A stretch of 13,446 bases of DNA, from NCBI GenBank assembly GCA_023436615.1, contig JAEZIO010000010.1, positions 1 through 13,446 of the forward strand, read 5' to 3'. Numbering within the stretch: the stretch's first letter is position 1; each line of letters begins with the position of its first letter. Positions 1-7,398 of the stretch are shown piece by piece. The notes below the pieces were generated by a model, which had not been told where the DNA came from, did no database searches, and saw only the letters and a program-made list of their open reading frames with translations. A program made the translations under genes and the position numbers. This DNA comes from Pseudomonadota bacterium. GTDB taxonomy: Bacteria; Pseudomonadota; Alphaproteobacteria; Sphingomonadales; Sphingomonadaceae.

Positions 1-1
1 C

Positions 2-460
2 GAGCGCGCCGACTCCATCCCGACCGGCACCGCCCGCCTCCTGGAGCTGGCCCGCTGCCTGGCGGGGGAGCCGGCGCTGCTGCTGCTCGACGAGCCGTCC
101 TCGGGCCTCGACGAGACCGAGACCGACGCGTTCGGCGAGCTGCTCGCCGAGCTCGCCGACGAGGGACGGGCGATCCTCATGGTCGAGCACGACATGGACC
201 TGGTGATGTCGGTGTGCGACGACATCCACGTGCTCGACTTCGGGTCGGTGATCGCCTCCGGCGCACCGGCCGACATCCGCCGCGACGCCGCCGTGCAGAA
301 GGCCTACCTGGGCTACTCCGACGGCGACGAGGGCGGTCTCCCAGCAGGTGCGGGTCACGACGGCCGTGGGGGTGTCGACGTGACCCGCACCGATCTCCCG
401 CCCGTGGGGGCGGGCGACGACACGACGGTGCTGCCCGCCGTCCGGGCGGAGGTCCGATGA
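2..460 (+). CDS. LivG-type branched-chain amino acid ABC transporter ATP-binding protein, C-terminal part (5' truncated)
   Basis: The gene runs in from the left edge with codon phase starting at base 2, leaving 152 residues. It holds the second half of an ABC ATPase: a degenerate signature (IPTGTARLLELAR in place of the usual PYGQQRRLEIAR), Walker B LLLLDEP, D-loop SSGLDE, and the H-loop histidine in VEHDMDL, followed by VLDFGSVIASG and AYLG near the family's usual end. LivG proteins energise uptake of branched-chain amino acids or related amides at the inner face of the cytoplasmic membrane. About 45 low-complexity Gly/Asp-rich residues extend past AYLG, which is longer than usual. The stop TGA overlaps the ATG of the next gene (ATGA, 457-460), the normal livG-livF arrangement. 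Very high GC (about 72-78% in the first three 60-base blocks) and wording recall Acidimicrobiia-like Actinobacteria, unlike the rest of the window. Family is clear, exact substrate is not. Confidence 0.88.
   Translation, partial: ERADSIPTGTARLLELARCLAGEPALLLLDEPSSGLDETETDAFGELLAELADEGRAILMVEHDMDLVMSVCDDIHVLDFGSVIASGAPADIRRDAAVQKAYLGYSDGDEGGLPAGAGHDGRGGVDVTRTDLPPVGAGDDTTVLPAVRAEVR
448..453 (+). promoter_or_regulatory. Shine-Dalgarno GGAGGT before the LivF-like start
   Basis: A perfect GGAGGT lies 3 bases before the ATG at 457 and inside the end of the upstream LivG-like gene. It fixes the start of the following ATPase at 457 and implies coupled translation with the upstream gene. The spacing is short. 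Confidence 0.6.
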
Positions 461-1371
461 GCGTCCCGATCCTGGAGGTCCTCGACCTCCACGCCGCCTA
501 CGGCCGCATCGAGGTGCTGCGCGGCGTCGACCTGACCGTGCCCAAGGGCGCGGTGATGGCGCTGCTCGGGCCCAACGGCGCCGGCAAGTCCACGCTGATC
601 AACATCCTGTCGGGCATGGTGGTGAAGACCGGCGGCAAGGCCGTGATCTGGGGATTCGACATCGACGAGCACCCGCGCAATGCCAAACGGTCAATCGGCG
701 TGGTGCCGCAGGAGATCATCTTCGACCCCTTCTTCACGCCGCGCGAGACTCTCGAGATCCAGGCCGGCCTATACGGAATTCCGGCGTCGCAGAGAAACAG
801 CGATGAACTGCTCGCAGCCATGCATCTGACCGACAAGGCGAATGCCTATTCGCGCACCTTGTCGGGCGGCATGAAACGGCGACTGCTGGTCGCCAAGGCG
901 ATGGTCCATTCGCCGCCGATCCTGGTGCTCGACGAACCAACGGCCGGCGTCGACGTCGAGCTTCGCCGCCAGCTGTGGACCTACGTCCGCTCCCTCAACG
1001 AGCAGGGGGTGACCGTCGTGCTGACCACCCACTATCTCGAAGAAGCCGAGCAGCTTTGCGATCGGATCGCGATCATCAACCACGGCAAGGTGATCGCCAA
1101 CGAGCCGACGCGCGAGCTGGTCGCGAAGGCACAGGAAAAGGCGGTGGTCGTGACGATCGACCGCGACCTCGACCACGTTCCGGCCAGCGACGTGTTCGAC
1201 AATATCCTCCTGCTCGACGAGCGCACGCTACAGATCACGTATCGCAAGGACCGCGTGAATGCCGGCCAGGTGCTCGGCGCCCTCAGCGACGGCGGCCTCG
1301 GCATCGTCGACGTGTCGACACGCGATCCGGCTCTCGAAGACGTGTTCCTCAGCCTCGTGGCCGACGGATGA
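457..1371 (+). CDS. Chimeric ABC transporter ATP-binding protein: LivF-like head joined to DrrA/YadG-like body
   Basis: 304 residues, starting at the ATG that overlaps the preceding stop and follows GGAGGT. Residues 1-46 (VLDLHAAYGRIEVLRGVDL, then Walker A GPNGAGKST at 38-46) read as the head of an actinobacterial LivF. From about residue 47 the protein reads as an alphaproteobacterial ABC-2-type exporter ATPase: WGFDIDEHPRNAKRSIG, Q-loop in GVVPQE (Q85), FFTPRETLEIQAGLYGI, signature LSGGM (135-139), Walker B ILVLDEP (155-161), switch histidine H192 in TTHYLEEAE, and a C-terminal domain of about 85 residues as in DrrA-like ATPases. All ATPase motifs are present, but the two halves belong to different subfamilies and GC falls at the joint. 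The stop overlaps nadB (ATGA). No partner permease follows; in this family it would be a separate ABC-2 membrane protein, here perhaps lost beyond the joint. I infer that the true start of the alphaproteobacterial gene is missing. Confidence 0.85.
   Translation: MSVPILEVLDLHAAYGRIEVLRGVDLTVPKGAVMALLGPNGAGKSTLINILSGMVVKTGGKAVIWGFDIDEHPRNAKRSIGVVPQEIIFDPFFTPRETLEIQAGLYGIPASQRNSDELLAAMHLTDKANAYSRTLSGGMKRRLLVAKAMVHSPPILVLDEPTAGVDVELRRQLWTYVRSLNEQGVTVVLTTHYLEEAEQLCDRIAIINHGKVIANEPTRELVAKAQEKAVVVTIDRDLDHVPASDVFDNILLLDERTLQITYRKDRVNAGQVLGALSDGGLGIVDVSTRDPALEDVFLSLVADG
556..606 (+). other. Probable chimeric junction between two genomes, at the Walker A codons
   Basis: The switch from LivF-like to DrrA/YadG-like protein falls at or just after the codons for GPNGAGKST (568-594). 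By direct count the three 60-base blocks from 1 to 180 are about 72-78% GC and the two from 481 to 600 about 73%; the four from 601 to 840 are about 60-62%. The Walker A motif is one of the few stretches where two unrelated GC-rich genomes may share a long identical word, which makes it a natural site for a false assembly join. Real recombination cannot be excluded from sequence alone. Confidence 0.7.
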
Positions 1372-2945
1372 GCAATTTCGACGTGCTGATCGTCGGATCG
1401 GGCGCGGCCGGCCTGACGGCGGCGCTCAACCTGGCGCCGGAAAAGCGCGTCGCGGTGATCGCCAAGGGCGCGGTCGCCGAGGGCGCGACCAACTGGGCGC
1501 AGGGCGGCATCGCCGCGGTTCTCGAGGAAGGCGACACCTTCGAGGCGCACATCAACGACACGATGATCGCGGGCGCCGGTCTCAACGACCGACAGATCGT
1601 CGAGTTCGTGGTCGGCGAAGCGCCCGCCGCGATCGCCCGGCTGGCGGAGCTCGGCGTGCCCTTCGCGACCGAAGGCGAAACGCTGCACCTGACTCGCGAA
1701 GGCGGGCACAGCCACCGCCGCATCGTCCACGTCGCCGATGCGACCGGCCGCGCGGTTCAGCAGGCGCTCGAAGCGGCAGCCGCAAAGCAGCCGAATATCA
1801 CCTTGATCCCGGACATGGTTGCGATCGACCTCATCACCGGCCGCCACGCCGCCGACTTCTCGACCAGCGGCAACGTCCACGGCCTTTACGCCTACAACAG
1901 AAGCAGGAGCCGCGTCGAAGCTCTGACGGCTCGCGCCACGATCCTCGCCAGCGGCGGCGCCGGACGGGCGTATCTCTTTTCAACCGCTCCGCGCGGAGCC
2001 ACCGGCGACGGGATCGCGATGGCGTGGCGCGCGGGCTGCCGGGTGTCGAACATGGAGTTCATGCAGTTCCACCCGACGTGTCTCTACAACCTGGAGGTCA
2101 AGAACTTCCTGATCACGGAGGCGGTGCGCGGCGAGGGCGGAGTGCTCATAAACCCGAAAACCAAGCATCGCTTCATGCCCGATTACGACGAGCGCGCCGA
2201 GCTCGCGCCGCGCGACATCGTCGCCCGCGCGATCGACAATGAGATCAAGCGCGACGGGCTGGATTACGTCTGGCTCGACATCTCGCACCGGGACGCGGAG
2301 TTCGTGAAGAGCCACTTCCCAACGATCCATGACAAGCTGATCGCCCTGGGCATCGACATGACCGCCCAGCCGATCCCCGTAGTGCCGGCCCAGCACTACA
2401 CGTGCGGCGGGGTGCTGATCGACATCCACGGACGAACCGACGCGCCGGGACTGTACGCTGCGGGCGAAGTCACCCAGTCCGGGCTTCACGGCGCGAACCG
2501 CCTCGCCTCGAACAGCCTTCTGGAATGCCTGGTGTTCGGGGAGGCGGCGGCGAAGGACATTGTCGCCAGCTGGGACCAGCTTCCCGGGCCGCCGGCGATC
2601 CGCGCATGGGACGAGAGCCGCGTCACCGACAGCGACGAGGAAGTGGTGATCGCCCAGACCTGGGGCGAGATCCGCCGCTTCATGTGGAATTACGTCGGGA
2701 TCGTCCGCACCACCAAACGCCTCGAGCGCGCGAAGCACCGGATCGACCTGCTCCGCCAGGAGGTCGCCGATTATTACAAGCATTTCCGGGTGACGCCCGA
2801 CCTGATCGAGCTTCGCAATCTCGTCGAGGTCGCCGACCTCATAATCCGGTCTGCGCTGAGCCGCCACGAAAGCCGCGGCCTGCACTACATCCTCGATTAT
2901 CCGGAGCTGCTTCCGGATCCGAGGGACACGGTGCTGGTGCCGTAA
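1368..2945 (+). CDS. nadB: L-aspartate oxidase
   Basis: 525 residues, the usual length. NadB oxidises L-aspartate to iminoaspartate with FAD, the first step of de novo NAD synthesis; NadA then condenses the product to quinolinate. An N-terminal dinucleotide-binding motif VGSGAAGL (9-16) is followed by TNWAQGGIA (41-49), REGGHSHRR (110-118), MQFHPTCLYN (232-241), LAPRDIVARA (279-288), HYTCGGV (343-349) and the FAD-binding GLHGANRLASNSLLE (372-386). Residues matching the E. coli active-site set are present: E111, H235, R282 and H343. A helical C-terminal domain completes the protein, which separates it from the similar but longer SdhA. The ATG overlaps the stop of the ABC ATPase gene by 4 bases, so the two are probably co-transcribed. 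nadA and nadC are not in the window. The internal frame opens far upstream, but the FAD motif fixes the start here. Confidence 0.97.
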   Translation: MSNFDVLIVGSGAAGLTAALNLAPEKRVAVIAKGAVAEGATNWAQGGIAAVLEEGDTFEAHINDTMIAGAGLNDRQIVEFVVGEAPAAIARLAELGVPFATEGETLHLTREGGHSHRRIVHVADATGRAVQQALEAAAAKQPNITLIPDMVAIDLITGRHAADFSTSGNVHGLYAYNRSRSRVEALTARATILASGGAGRAYLFSTAPRGATGDGIAMAWRAGCRVSNMEFMQFHPTCLYNLEVKNFLITEAVRGEGGVLINPKTKHRFMPDYDERAELAPRDIVARAIDNEIKRDGLDYVWLDISHRDAEFVKSHFPTIHDKLIALGIDMTAQPIPVVPAQHYTCGGVLIDIHGRTDAPGLYAAGEVTQSGLHGANRLASNSLLECLVFGEAAAKDIVASWDQLPGPPAIRAWDESRVTDSDEEVVIAQTWGEIRRFMWNYVGIVRTTKRLERAKHRIDLLRQEVADYYKHFRVTPDLIELRNLVEVADLIIRSALSRHESRGLHYILDYPELLPDPRDTVLVP

Positions 2946-2956
2946 GGATACTCAGA

Positions 2957-2988
2957 AGCGCCTCGACGGCATCTCGAAAGCAGGCGCT
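2957..2988. repeat. Short inverted repeat between nadB and polA
   Basis: AGCGCCT (2957-2963) and AGGCGCT (2982-2988) form a perfect 7-base inverted repeat with an 18-base loop, 11 bases after the nadB stop. No T-run follows, so this is not a canonical intrinsic terminator. It could be a weak transcript-end hairpin or chance. Confidence 0.3.
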
Positions 2989-3011
2989 GCGACATCGGCA
3001 ACGGCTGCAGC

Positions 3012-3039
3012 TTCCCTCGCGCCGCGACCCTGCTAAACC
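3012..3039 (+). promoter_or_regulatory. Putative polA promoter, alphaproteobacterial housekeeping type
   Basis: In the 104-base gap before polA, TTCCCTC (3012-3018) is followed after 13 bases by GCTAAACC (3032-3039). This resembles the Caulobacter housekeeping consensus TTGACGS-N10-14-GCTANAWC: the -10 part matches at all but one position, the -35 part is poor. The -10 ends only 10 bases before the ATG and no Shine-Dalgarno lies in between, so the transcript would have almost no leader. Pattern match only. Confidence 0.45.
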
Positions 3040-3049
3040 CGCGCCTCCA

Positions 3050-5860
3050 ATGGCGGACGGCAACCATCTCTATCTCGTCGACGGGTCGAGCTACATCTTC
3101 CGCGCCTACCACCGGCTGCCGCCGCTAACGAACCGGCACGGCCAGCCCGCGGGCGCCGTCTATGGCTACACGACCATGCTATGGAAGCTCGCCGACGGCC
3201 TCAACAAGGCCGACGGCCCTACGCACATGGCGGTCATCCTCGATGCGTCGGAGCAGACGTTCCGCAACGAGATGTACGACCAGTACAAGGCCCACCGGCC
3301 GCCGCCGCCCGAGGACCTGGTGCCCCAGTTTCCGCTGATCCGGACCGCGACGCGCGCCTTTTCGATCCCCTGCATCGAGGAAGCCGGATTGGAGGCCGAC
3401 GACATCATCGCCTGCTACGTCCACGCGGCGTGCCGCGCCGGCTGGAAGGTGACGATCGTCAGCTCCGACAAGGATTTGATGCAGCTGATCCAGGATGGCT
3501 GCGTCGACATGCTCGACACGATGAACGACCGGCGCATCGACACCGCCTACGTGCGCGAGAAGTTCGGGGTCGGGCCGGGCGAGCTGGGCGACGTGCTCGC
3601 GCTGATGGGCGACAAGGTCGACAATGTCCCTGGCGTGCCCGGCATCGGGCCGAAGACCGCCTCGCAGCTGATCGCCGAATTCGGGTCGCTCGAAGCCGTG
3701 CTGGCGGGCGCCGAGACGATCACCAAGCCCAAGCTCAAGCAGTCGCTGATCGACTATGCCGACGACGCGCGCCTGTCGCGCAAGCTCGTCGAGCTGGTGT
3801 GCGACGCACCCCTCCCGCAGCCCCTCGAGGACCTTGCGCTCAAGGGCATTCCGAAGGAGCCGCTCGAGGAGTTCCTCGCCGAGCAGGGCTTCAAGGCCCT
3901 GCTCAACCGCTTGCATGGCGGCGGAGGGCCGACATCCGGGCGGAGCAGCAGCGGCGGCGGCATCGACCTGACCGCCGCAACCATCGCGCGGGCGCCGGCG
4001 CGGCCGGCGGAGCCGGAGACGATCGAGGTCGACCGCTCCAAGTACGAAACCGTCACAGACGAGGAGTCGCTCGACCGCTGGATCGCCGAGGCGATTGCGC
4101 TCGGCCTAGTCGCGGTCGACACCGAAACCGACTGCATCGACTGCGTCATCGCCAAGCTTGCCGGGATCAGCCTCGCAACGGCCCCCAACAGAGCGTGCTA
4201 CATCCCCGTCGGTCATAGCGGCGCCGATCTCTATTCCGACGCGCCGAACCAACTTCCCATGGGCCTGGTGCTCGAGAAGCTGAAGCCGCTGCTCGAGGAC
4301 CAGTCCGTGCTCAAGGTCGGCCACAATCTCAAATATGACTGGGTGATCTTCGACAAGGCAGGGATCGAAGTGGCGCCCTACGACGACACGATGATCCTGA
4401 GCTTCGACCTTGATGCCGGGCGGACGATCGGCGGCCACGGGCTGAACGAGCTCGCCAAGCAATATTTCGACCACGAATGCATTCCGTTCAAGCAGCTGTG
4501 CGGGACGGGAAAGAGCCAGATCACGTTCGACAAGGTGCCGCTCAAGGAAGCGACCGAATATGCGGCGGAGGACGCCGACATCACGTTGCGGCTGTGGCAG
4601 CGGCTGAAGCCGCGCATCGCCCAGGACAATGTCGCGCGCGTGTACGAGCGGGTCGACCGGCCGCTGGTCCCGGTCGTCTCGAAGATGGAGCGGCGGGGGG
4701 TGAAGGTCGACCGCGAATATCTCGCTCGGCTGAGCCGCGAATTCTCCGAGGAGATCGTTCGGCTCGAGGAGAGGATCTACGAATCCGCGTGCGGTCCGTT
4801 TACGATCGGATCGCCGCAGCAGCTCGGCGAAGTCCTCTACGGGCGGCTCGGGCTGAAAGGCGGCCGCAAGGGCAAGAGCGGGCAATATTCGACCGACGTC
4901 AATGAGCTCGAGCGGCTCGCCGGCGAGGGCGTCGAATGCGCCCGGCTCGTGCTTGACTGGCGTCAGCTCACCAAGCTCAGGAGCACCTACACCGATGCGC
5001 TGCAGGCGCAGATCAACCCGGAGACCGGCCGGGTGCACACGAGCTTCAGCCTCGCCGGCGCGCAGACGGGCCGGCTCGCGTCTAACGACCCGAACCTGCA
5101 GAACATCCCGATCCGCACCGAGATCGGCCGCAAGATTCGTGATGCGTTCGTCGCTGAGCCCGGCAACGTGCTGATGAGCGCGGACTACAGCCAGATCGAG
5201 TTGCGGCTGGCCGCGCACATGGCTGACGTCCCGCAGTTGAAGGCCGCGTTCCGCGACAAGGCGGACATCCACAGCATGACGGCGCAGGAGCTGTTCGGCT
5301 CGGCCGAACGCGACAAGCGCGACACCGCCAAGATGGTCAATTTCGCGATCCTCTACGGCGTGTCGTCATGGGGCCTCGCCGGCCGGCTCGGGATCCCGAA
5401 GGAAGAGGGCAAGGCGATCATCGATCGCTATTTCGATCGCTTCCCGGGCATCCGCACCTATATCGAGCAGACGCTTCAGTTCGCGCGGGAAAACGGATTC
5501 ACCCGGACGATGTTCGGGCGCCGGACCCACTTCCCCAACATCCGCGCACCGAATCCGTCGCTTCGCGGCGGGGCCGAGCGGGCCGCGATCAACGCCCCCA
5601 TCCAAGGCACCAGCGCCGACCTGATCAAGCGGGCGATGGCCAGGATGGACGACGCGCTGGGGCACGCTGGGCTCGAAGGCGTGAAGATGCTGCTTCAGGT
5701 CCATGACGAGCTGGTGTTCGAGGTACCCGAAGGCCGCGAGGAAGAAGCGGCGGCGGTGGTGCGCGAGGTGATGTCCTCGGCAGCCGAGCCGGCGCTTTCG
5801 CTCGACGTTCCGCTGGACGTCGAGGTGGGCTGGGGCGAGCACTGGGGCGCCGCGCATTGA
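3050..5860 (+). CDS. polA: DNA polymerase I (5' nuclease, 3'-5' exonuclease, polymerase)
   Basis: 936 residues, close to E. coli Pol I (928). It removes RNA primers, fills gaps and repairs DNA. The 5' nuclease domain spans about 1-290 (VDGSSYIFRAYH at 10-21, LDAS at 64-67, EADDII at 115-120, SSDKDL at 138-143, helix-hairpin-helix GVPGIGPKTA at 195-204). A Gly/Ser linker (about 290-304) leads to a proofreading domain with every catalytic motif: D357 and E359 in VDTET, N426 and D430 in HNLKYD, Y504 and D508 in EYAAED. The polymerase domain has motif A DYSQIELR (712-719), the O-helix KMVNFAILYG (761-770, with the Phe typical of enzymes that discriminate against dideoxynucleotides) and motif C QVHDE (883-887). 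The ATG at 3050 was chosen because the 5' nuclease begins directly after it; the open frame further upstream lies antiparallel to no known domain and overlaps nadB. Its stop overlaps the flippase start. Confidence 0.97.
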   Translation: MADGNHLYLVDGSSYIFRAYHRLPPLTNRHGQPAGAVYGYTTMLWKLADGLNKADGPTHMAVILDASEQTFRNEMYDQYKAHRPPPPEDLVPQFPLIRTATRAFSIPCIEEAGLEADDIIACYVHAACRAGWKVTIVSSDKDLMQLIQDGCVDMLDTMNDRRIDTAYVREKFGVGPGELGDVLALMGDKVDNVPGVPGIGPKTASQLIAEFGSLEAVLAGAETITKPKLKQSLIDYADDARLSRKLVELVCDAPLPQPLEDLALKGIPKEPLEEFLAEQGFKALLNRLHGGGGPTSGRSSSGGGIDLTAATIARAPARPAEPETIEVDRSKYETVTDEESLDRWIAEAIALGLVAVDTETDCIDCVIAKLAGISLATAPNRACYIPVGHSGADLYSDAPNQLPMGLVLEKLKPLLEDQSVLKVGHNLKYDWVIFDKAGIEVAPYDDTMILSFDLDAGRTIGGHGLNELAKQYFDHECIPFKQLCGTGKSQITFDKVPLKEATEYAAEDADITLRLWQRLKPRIAQDNVARVYERVDRPLVPVVSKMERRGVKVDREYLARLSREFSEEIVRLEERIYESACGPFTIGSPQQLGEVLYGRLGLKGGRKGKSGQYSTDVNELERLAGEGVECARLVLDWRQLTKLRSTYTDALQAQINPETGRVHTSFSLAGAQTGRLASNDPNLQNIPIRTEIGRKIRDAFVAEPGNVLMSADYSQIELRLAAHMADVPQLKAAFRDKADIHSMTAQELFGSAERDKRDTAKMVNFAILYGVSSWGLAGRLGIPKEEGKAIIDRYFDRFPGIRTYIEQTLQFARENGFTRTMFGRRTHFPNIRAPNPSLRGGAERAAINAPIQGTSADLIKRAMARMDDALGHAGLEGVKMLLQVHDELVFEVPEGREEEAAAVVREVMSSAAEPALSLDVPLDVEVGWGEHWGAAH

Positions 5861-7398
5861 CCGACGCACGGCCGCAGTCCGCGGAGCCGACTGCGGACAT
5901 GGCCGCCCTGGCCCGCGGCGGCCGGATCAACTTCTTCGGCTTCATCATTCGCCTCGCGGCGAGGCTGCCGTTCCTGTTCATCGCCGGCCGCCTGTACGGA
6001 GCAGCCGCCCTCGGTCGGTTCGCTTATGCGATCCTTATCGTCGAGTTCGCCGCGCAGCTCGCGACCCTCGGGCTCAAGCGAGGGCTCGCGCAGCAACTGG
6101 CCCACACCGACAAACCGCACGCCTGCATCGTCTGGGACGCGCTCATCGTGGCGGCACTCGGCTCGGTCGCCGCCATGGCGCTGCTGATGGTCTTCCCGCA
6201 GGCGATGTTCCCGAACAGCCGGATCACCGGCCTCGAATGGCTGTTGCCGATAACGATCATCGCGCTCGCCTGGTCGGACATCACGTTGGCCGCGCTCGCC
6301 TATCGGAACGACGTGACTTCGACAGTGCGTGCGCGCGCCATCGTCGAGCCGGTAATCATCAGCGCAGCCGCGCTCGGCTGGTCCTTCATCTCGACTCGCG
6401 ACGGGCTGATCATCGCCTATGTGCTGTCGATGATCGGAGCGCTGGTCGCCTCGATCATCCCCTTCCTGAAGAGCTACGGATTGCCGCGCGACTGGCGACC
6501 GGAACCCGGCACGCTGTGGCGGATGGCGAGGCGCAACATCCCTGTCGCGGCCGCTGACGCCGTGGAATGGGGCTCGCGGCGGATCGACATCGCGGTGCTC
6601 GGCCTGTTCTTCCGGCCGGAAGTGGTCGGCATCTATTACGTCGCCCAGAACGTCGCGTCGCTGCCGGCCAAGCTGAAGACCAGCTTCGACCCGATCCTAG
6701 GGCCGGTGATCGCCCGCAATCTCAAGAAGGACGATAAGGGTGCGGTCGCCAGGCAGGTGCGGCAGGTCGGGTTCTGGGTGATAGGCGCGCAGCTCGGCGT
6801 CGCGCTTGCGCTCGCGATCCCGGGTGAAGCAGTGATGGGGCTGGTCGGTCCGGCCTTTGTCGCCGGCACCGCGGCGCTCGCGTTCCTGCTGGCCGCCGAG
6901 GTCGTGGCGGCGATGGCCGCGGTCAGCGAAGCGGCGCTGATCTATGTCGCGCGCCACCGCAACATGCTGCTCAGCCTGGTCATGCTGGCGCTGGAAGCGG
7001 GGCTGTCCGTCGCGCTGATCCTGGCGATGCGCGAATTGAACGCGCCGGTGATGTGGCAGGCGACCGGCCCCGCGATCGGGCTTATGCTCGCTCTCGGCTT
7101 CGCCGCCGTCGCCAAGTCGCGGCTGCTGTGCGGCATCCTCGGAGAGCGGGTGAACGGGTGGCGATGGCCGCTGGTCTGGGCGGCGGCGGCTGGAACCGTC
7201 GTCGGCTATCTCGCGACATTGCTCCCCGAGTGGATCGAGCTGCTGCTCGGCATACCCGCAATTCTCCTCGCGTTCGGCGCGGTTTTGTGGACGAAGGGCT
7301 TCGGGCAGGACGACCGCGAACTGTTCCGGATGAAGAAAGCGGATATCGCCGAGCTGCAGATCCCCGCGCCGGGGACGACGGAGGATCCAGTCCGCTAG
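5857..7398 (+). CDS. Wzx-like polysaccharide flippase, MOP (oligosaccharide flippase) superfamily
   Basis: 513 residues and about 12-13 hydrophobic segments, the length and layout of Wzx/RfbX-type flippases that move lipid-linked sugar units across the inner membrane. The first helix region (INFFGFIIRLAARLPFLF) with following IAGRLYGAAALGRFAYA is typical of the start of this family; other clear membrane segments lie around residues 53-73, 88-113, 125-149, 160-205 and 243-268, with six or so more toward the C-terminus and a polar tail of about 40 residues. The start used is the TTG at 5857, which overlaps the polA stop (TTGA) and suggests coupled translation; the ATG at 5899 (residue 15) just before the conserved part is an alternative, with GGAG 13 bases upstream of it. 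No glycosyltransferase, polymerase or other polysaccharide gene is nearby, so the sugar cargo is unknown. The end overlaps the purH stop on the other strand. Confidence 0.82.
   Translation: MTDARPQSAEPTADMAALARGGRINFFGFIIRLAARLPFLFIAGRLYGAAALGRFAYAILIVEFAAQLATLGLKRGLAQQLAHTDKPHACIVWDALIVAALGSVAAMALLMVFPQAMFPNSRITGLEWLLPITIIALAWSDITLAALAYRNDVTSTVRARAIVEPVIISAAALGWSFISTRDGLIIAYVLSMIGALVASIIPFLKSYGLPRDWRPEPGTLWRMARRNIPVAAADAVEWGSRRIDIAVLGLFFRPEVVGIYYVAQNVASLPAKLKTSFDPILGPVIARNLKKDDKGAVARQVRQVGFWVIGAQLGVALALAIPGEAVMGLVGPAFVAGTAALAFLLAAEVVAAMAAVSEAALIYVARHRNMLLSLVMLALEAGLSVALILAMRELNAPVMWQATGPAIGLMLALGFAAVAKSRLLCGILGERVNGWRWPLVWAAAAGTVVGYLATLLPEWIELLLGIPAILLAFGAVLWTKGFGQDDRELFRMKKADIAELQIPAPGTTEDPVR
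7395..7398. other. CTAG shared by two convergent stop codons
   Basis: The flippase ends with TAG at 7396-7398 and purH on the opposite strand ends with TAG read from 7397 to 7395. The palindrome CTAG supplies both stops, so there is no intergenic space and no terminator between the convergent genes; transcription from each side must continue into the other gene's 3' end or stop by a factor-dependent route. Confidence 0.9.

Noticed and set aside
1980..2885. About 300-codon open frame on the minus strand across nadB
   Set aside because: It is the complementary-frame shadow of a GC-rich gene with G/C third positions; its protein has no recognisable motif, while nadB on the plus strand is intact with all catalytic residues.
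2957..2988. Intrinsic terminator after nadB
   Set aside because: A 7-base inverted repeat is present but has an 18-base loop and no T-run; kept only as a weak repeat.
2402..3049. Extended N-terminus of polA reaching back over nadB
   Set aside because: The frame is open for 216 codons before the ATG at 3050, but this part is an Arg/Pro-rich shadow of nadB and DNA polymerase I families begin with the VDGSS motif just after 3050.
4106..5272. About 390-codon open frame on the minus strand across polA
   Set aside because: Same shadow effect. It lies wholly within the 3'-5' exonuclease and polymerase coding region, and its translation is low-complexity Leu/Asp/Arg-rich text.
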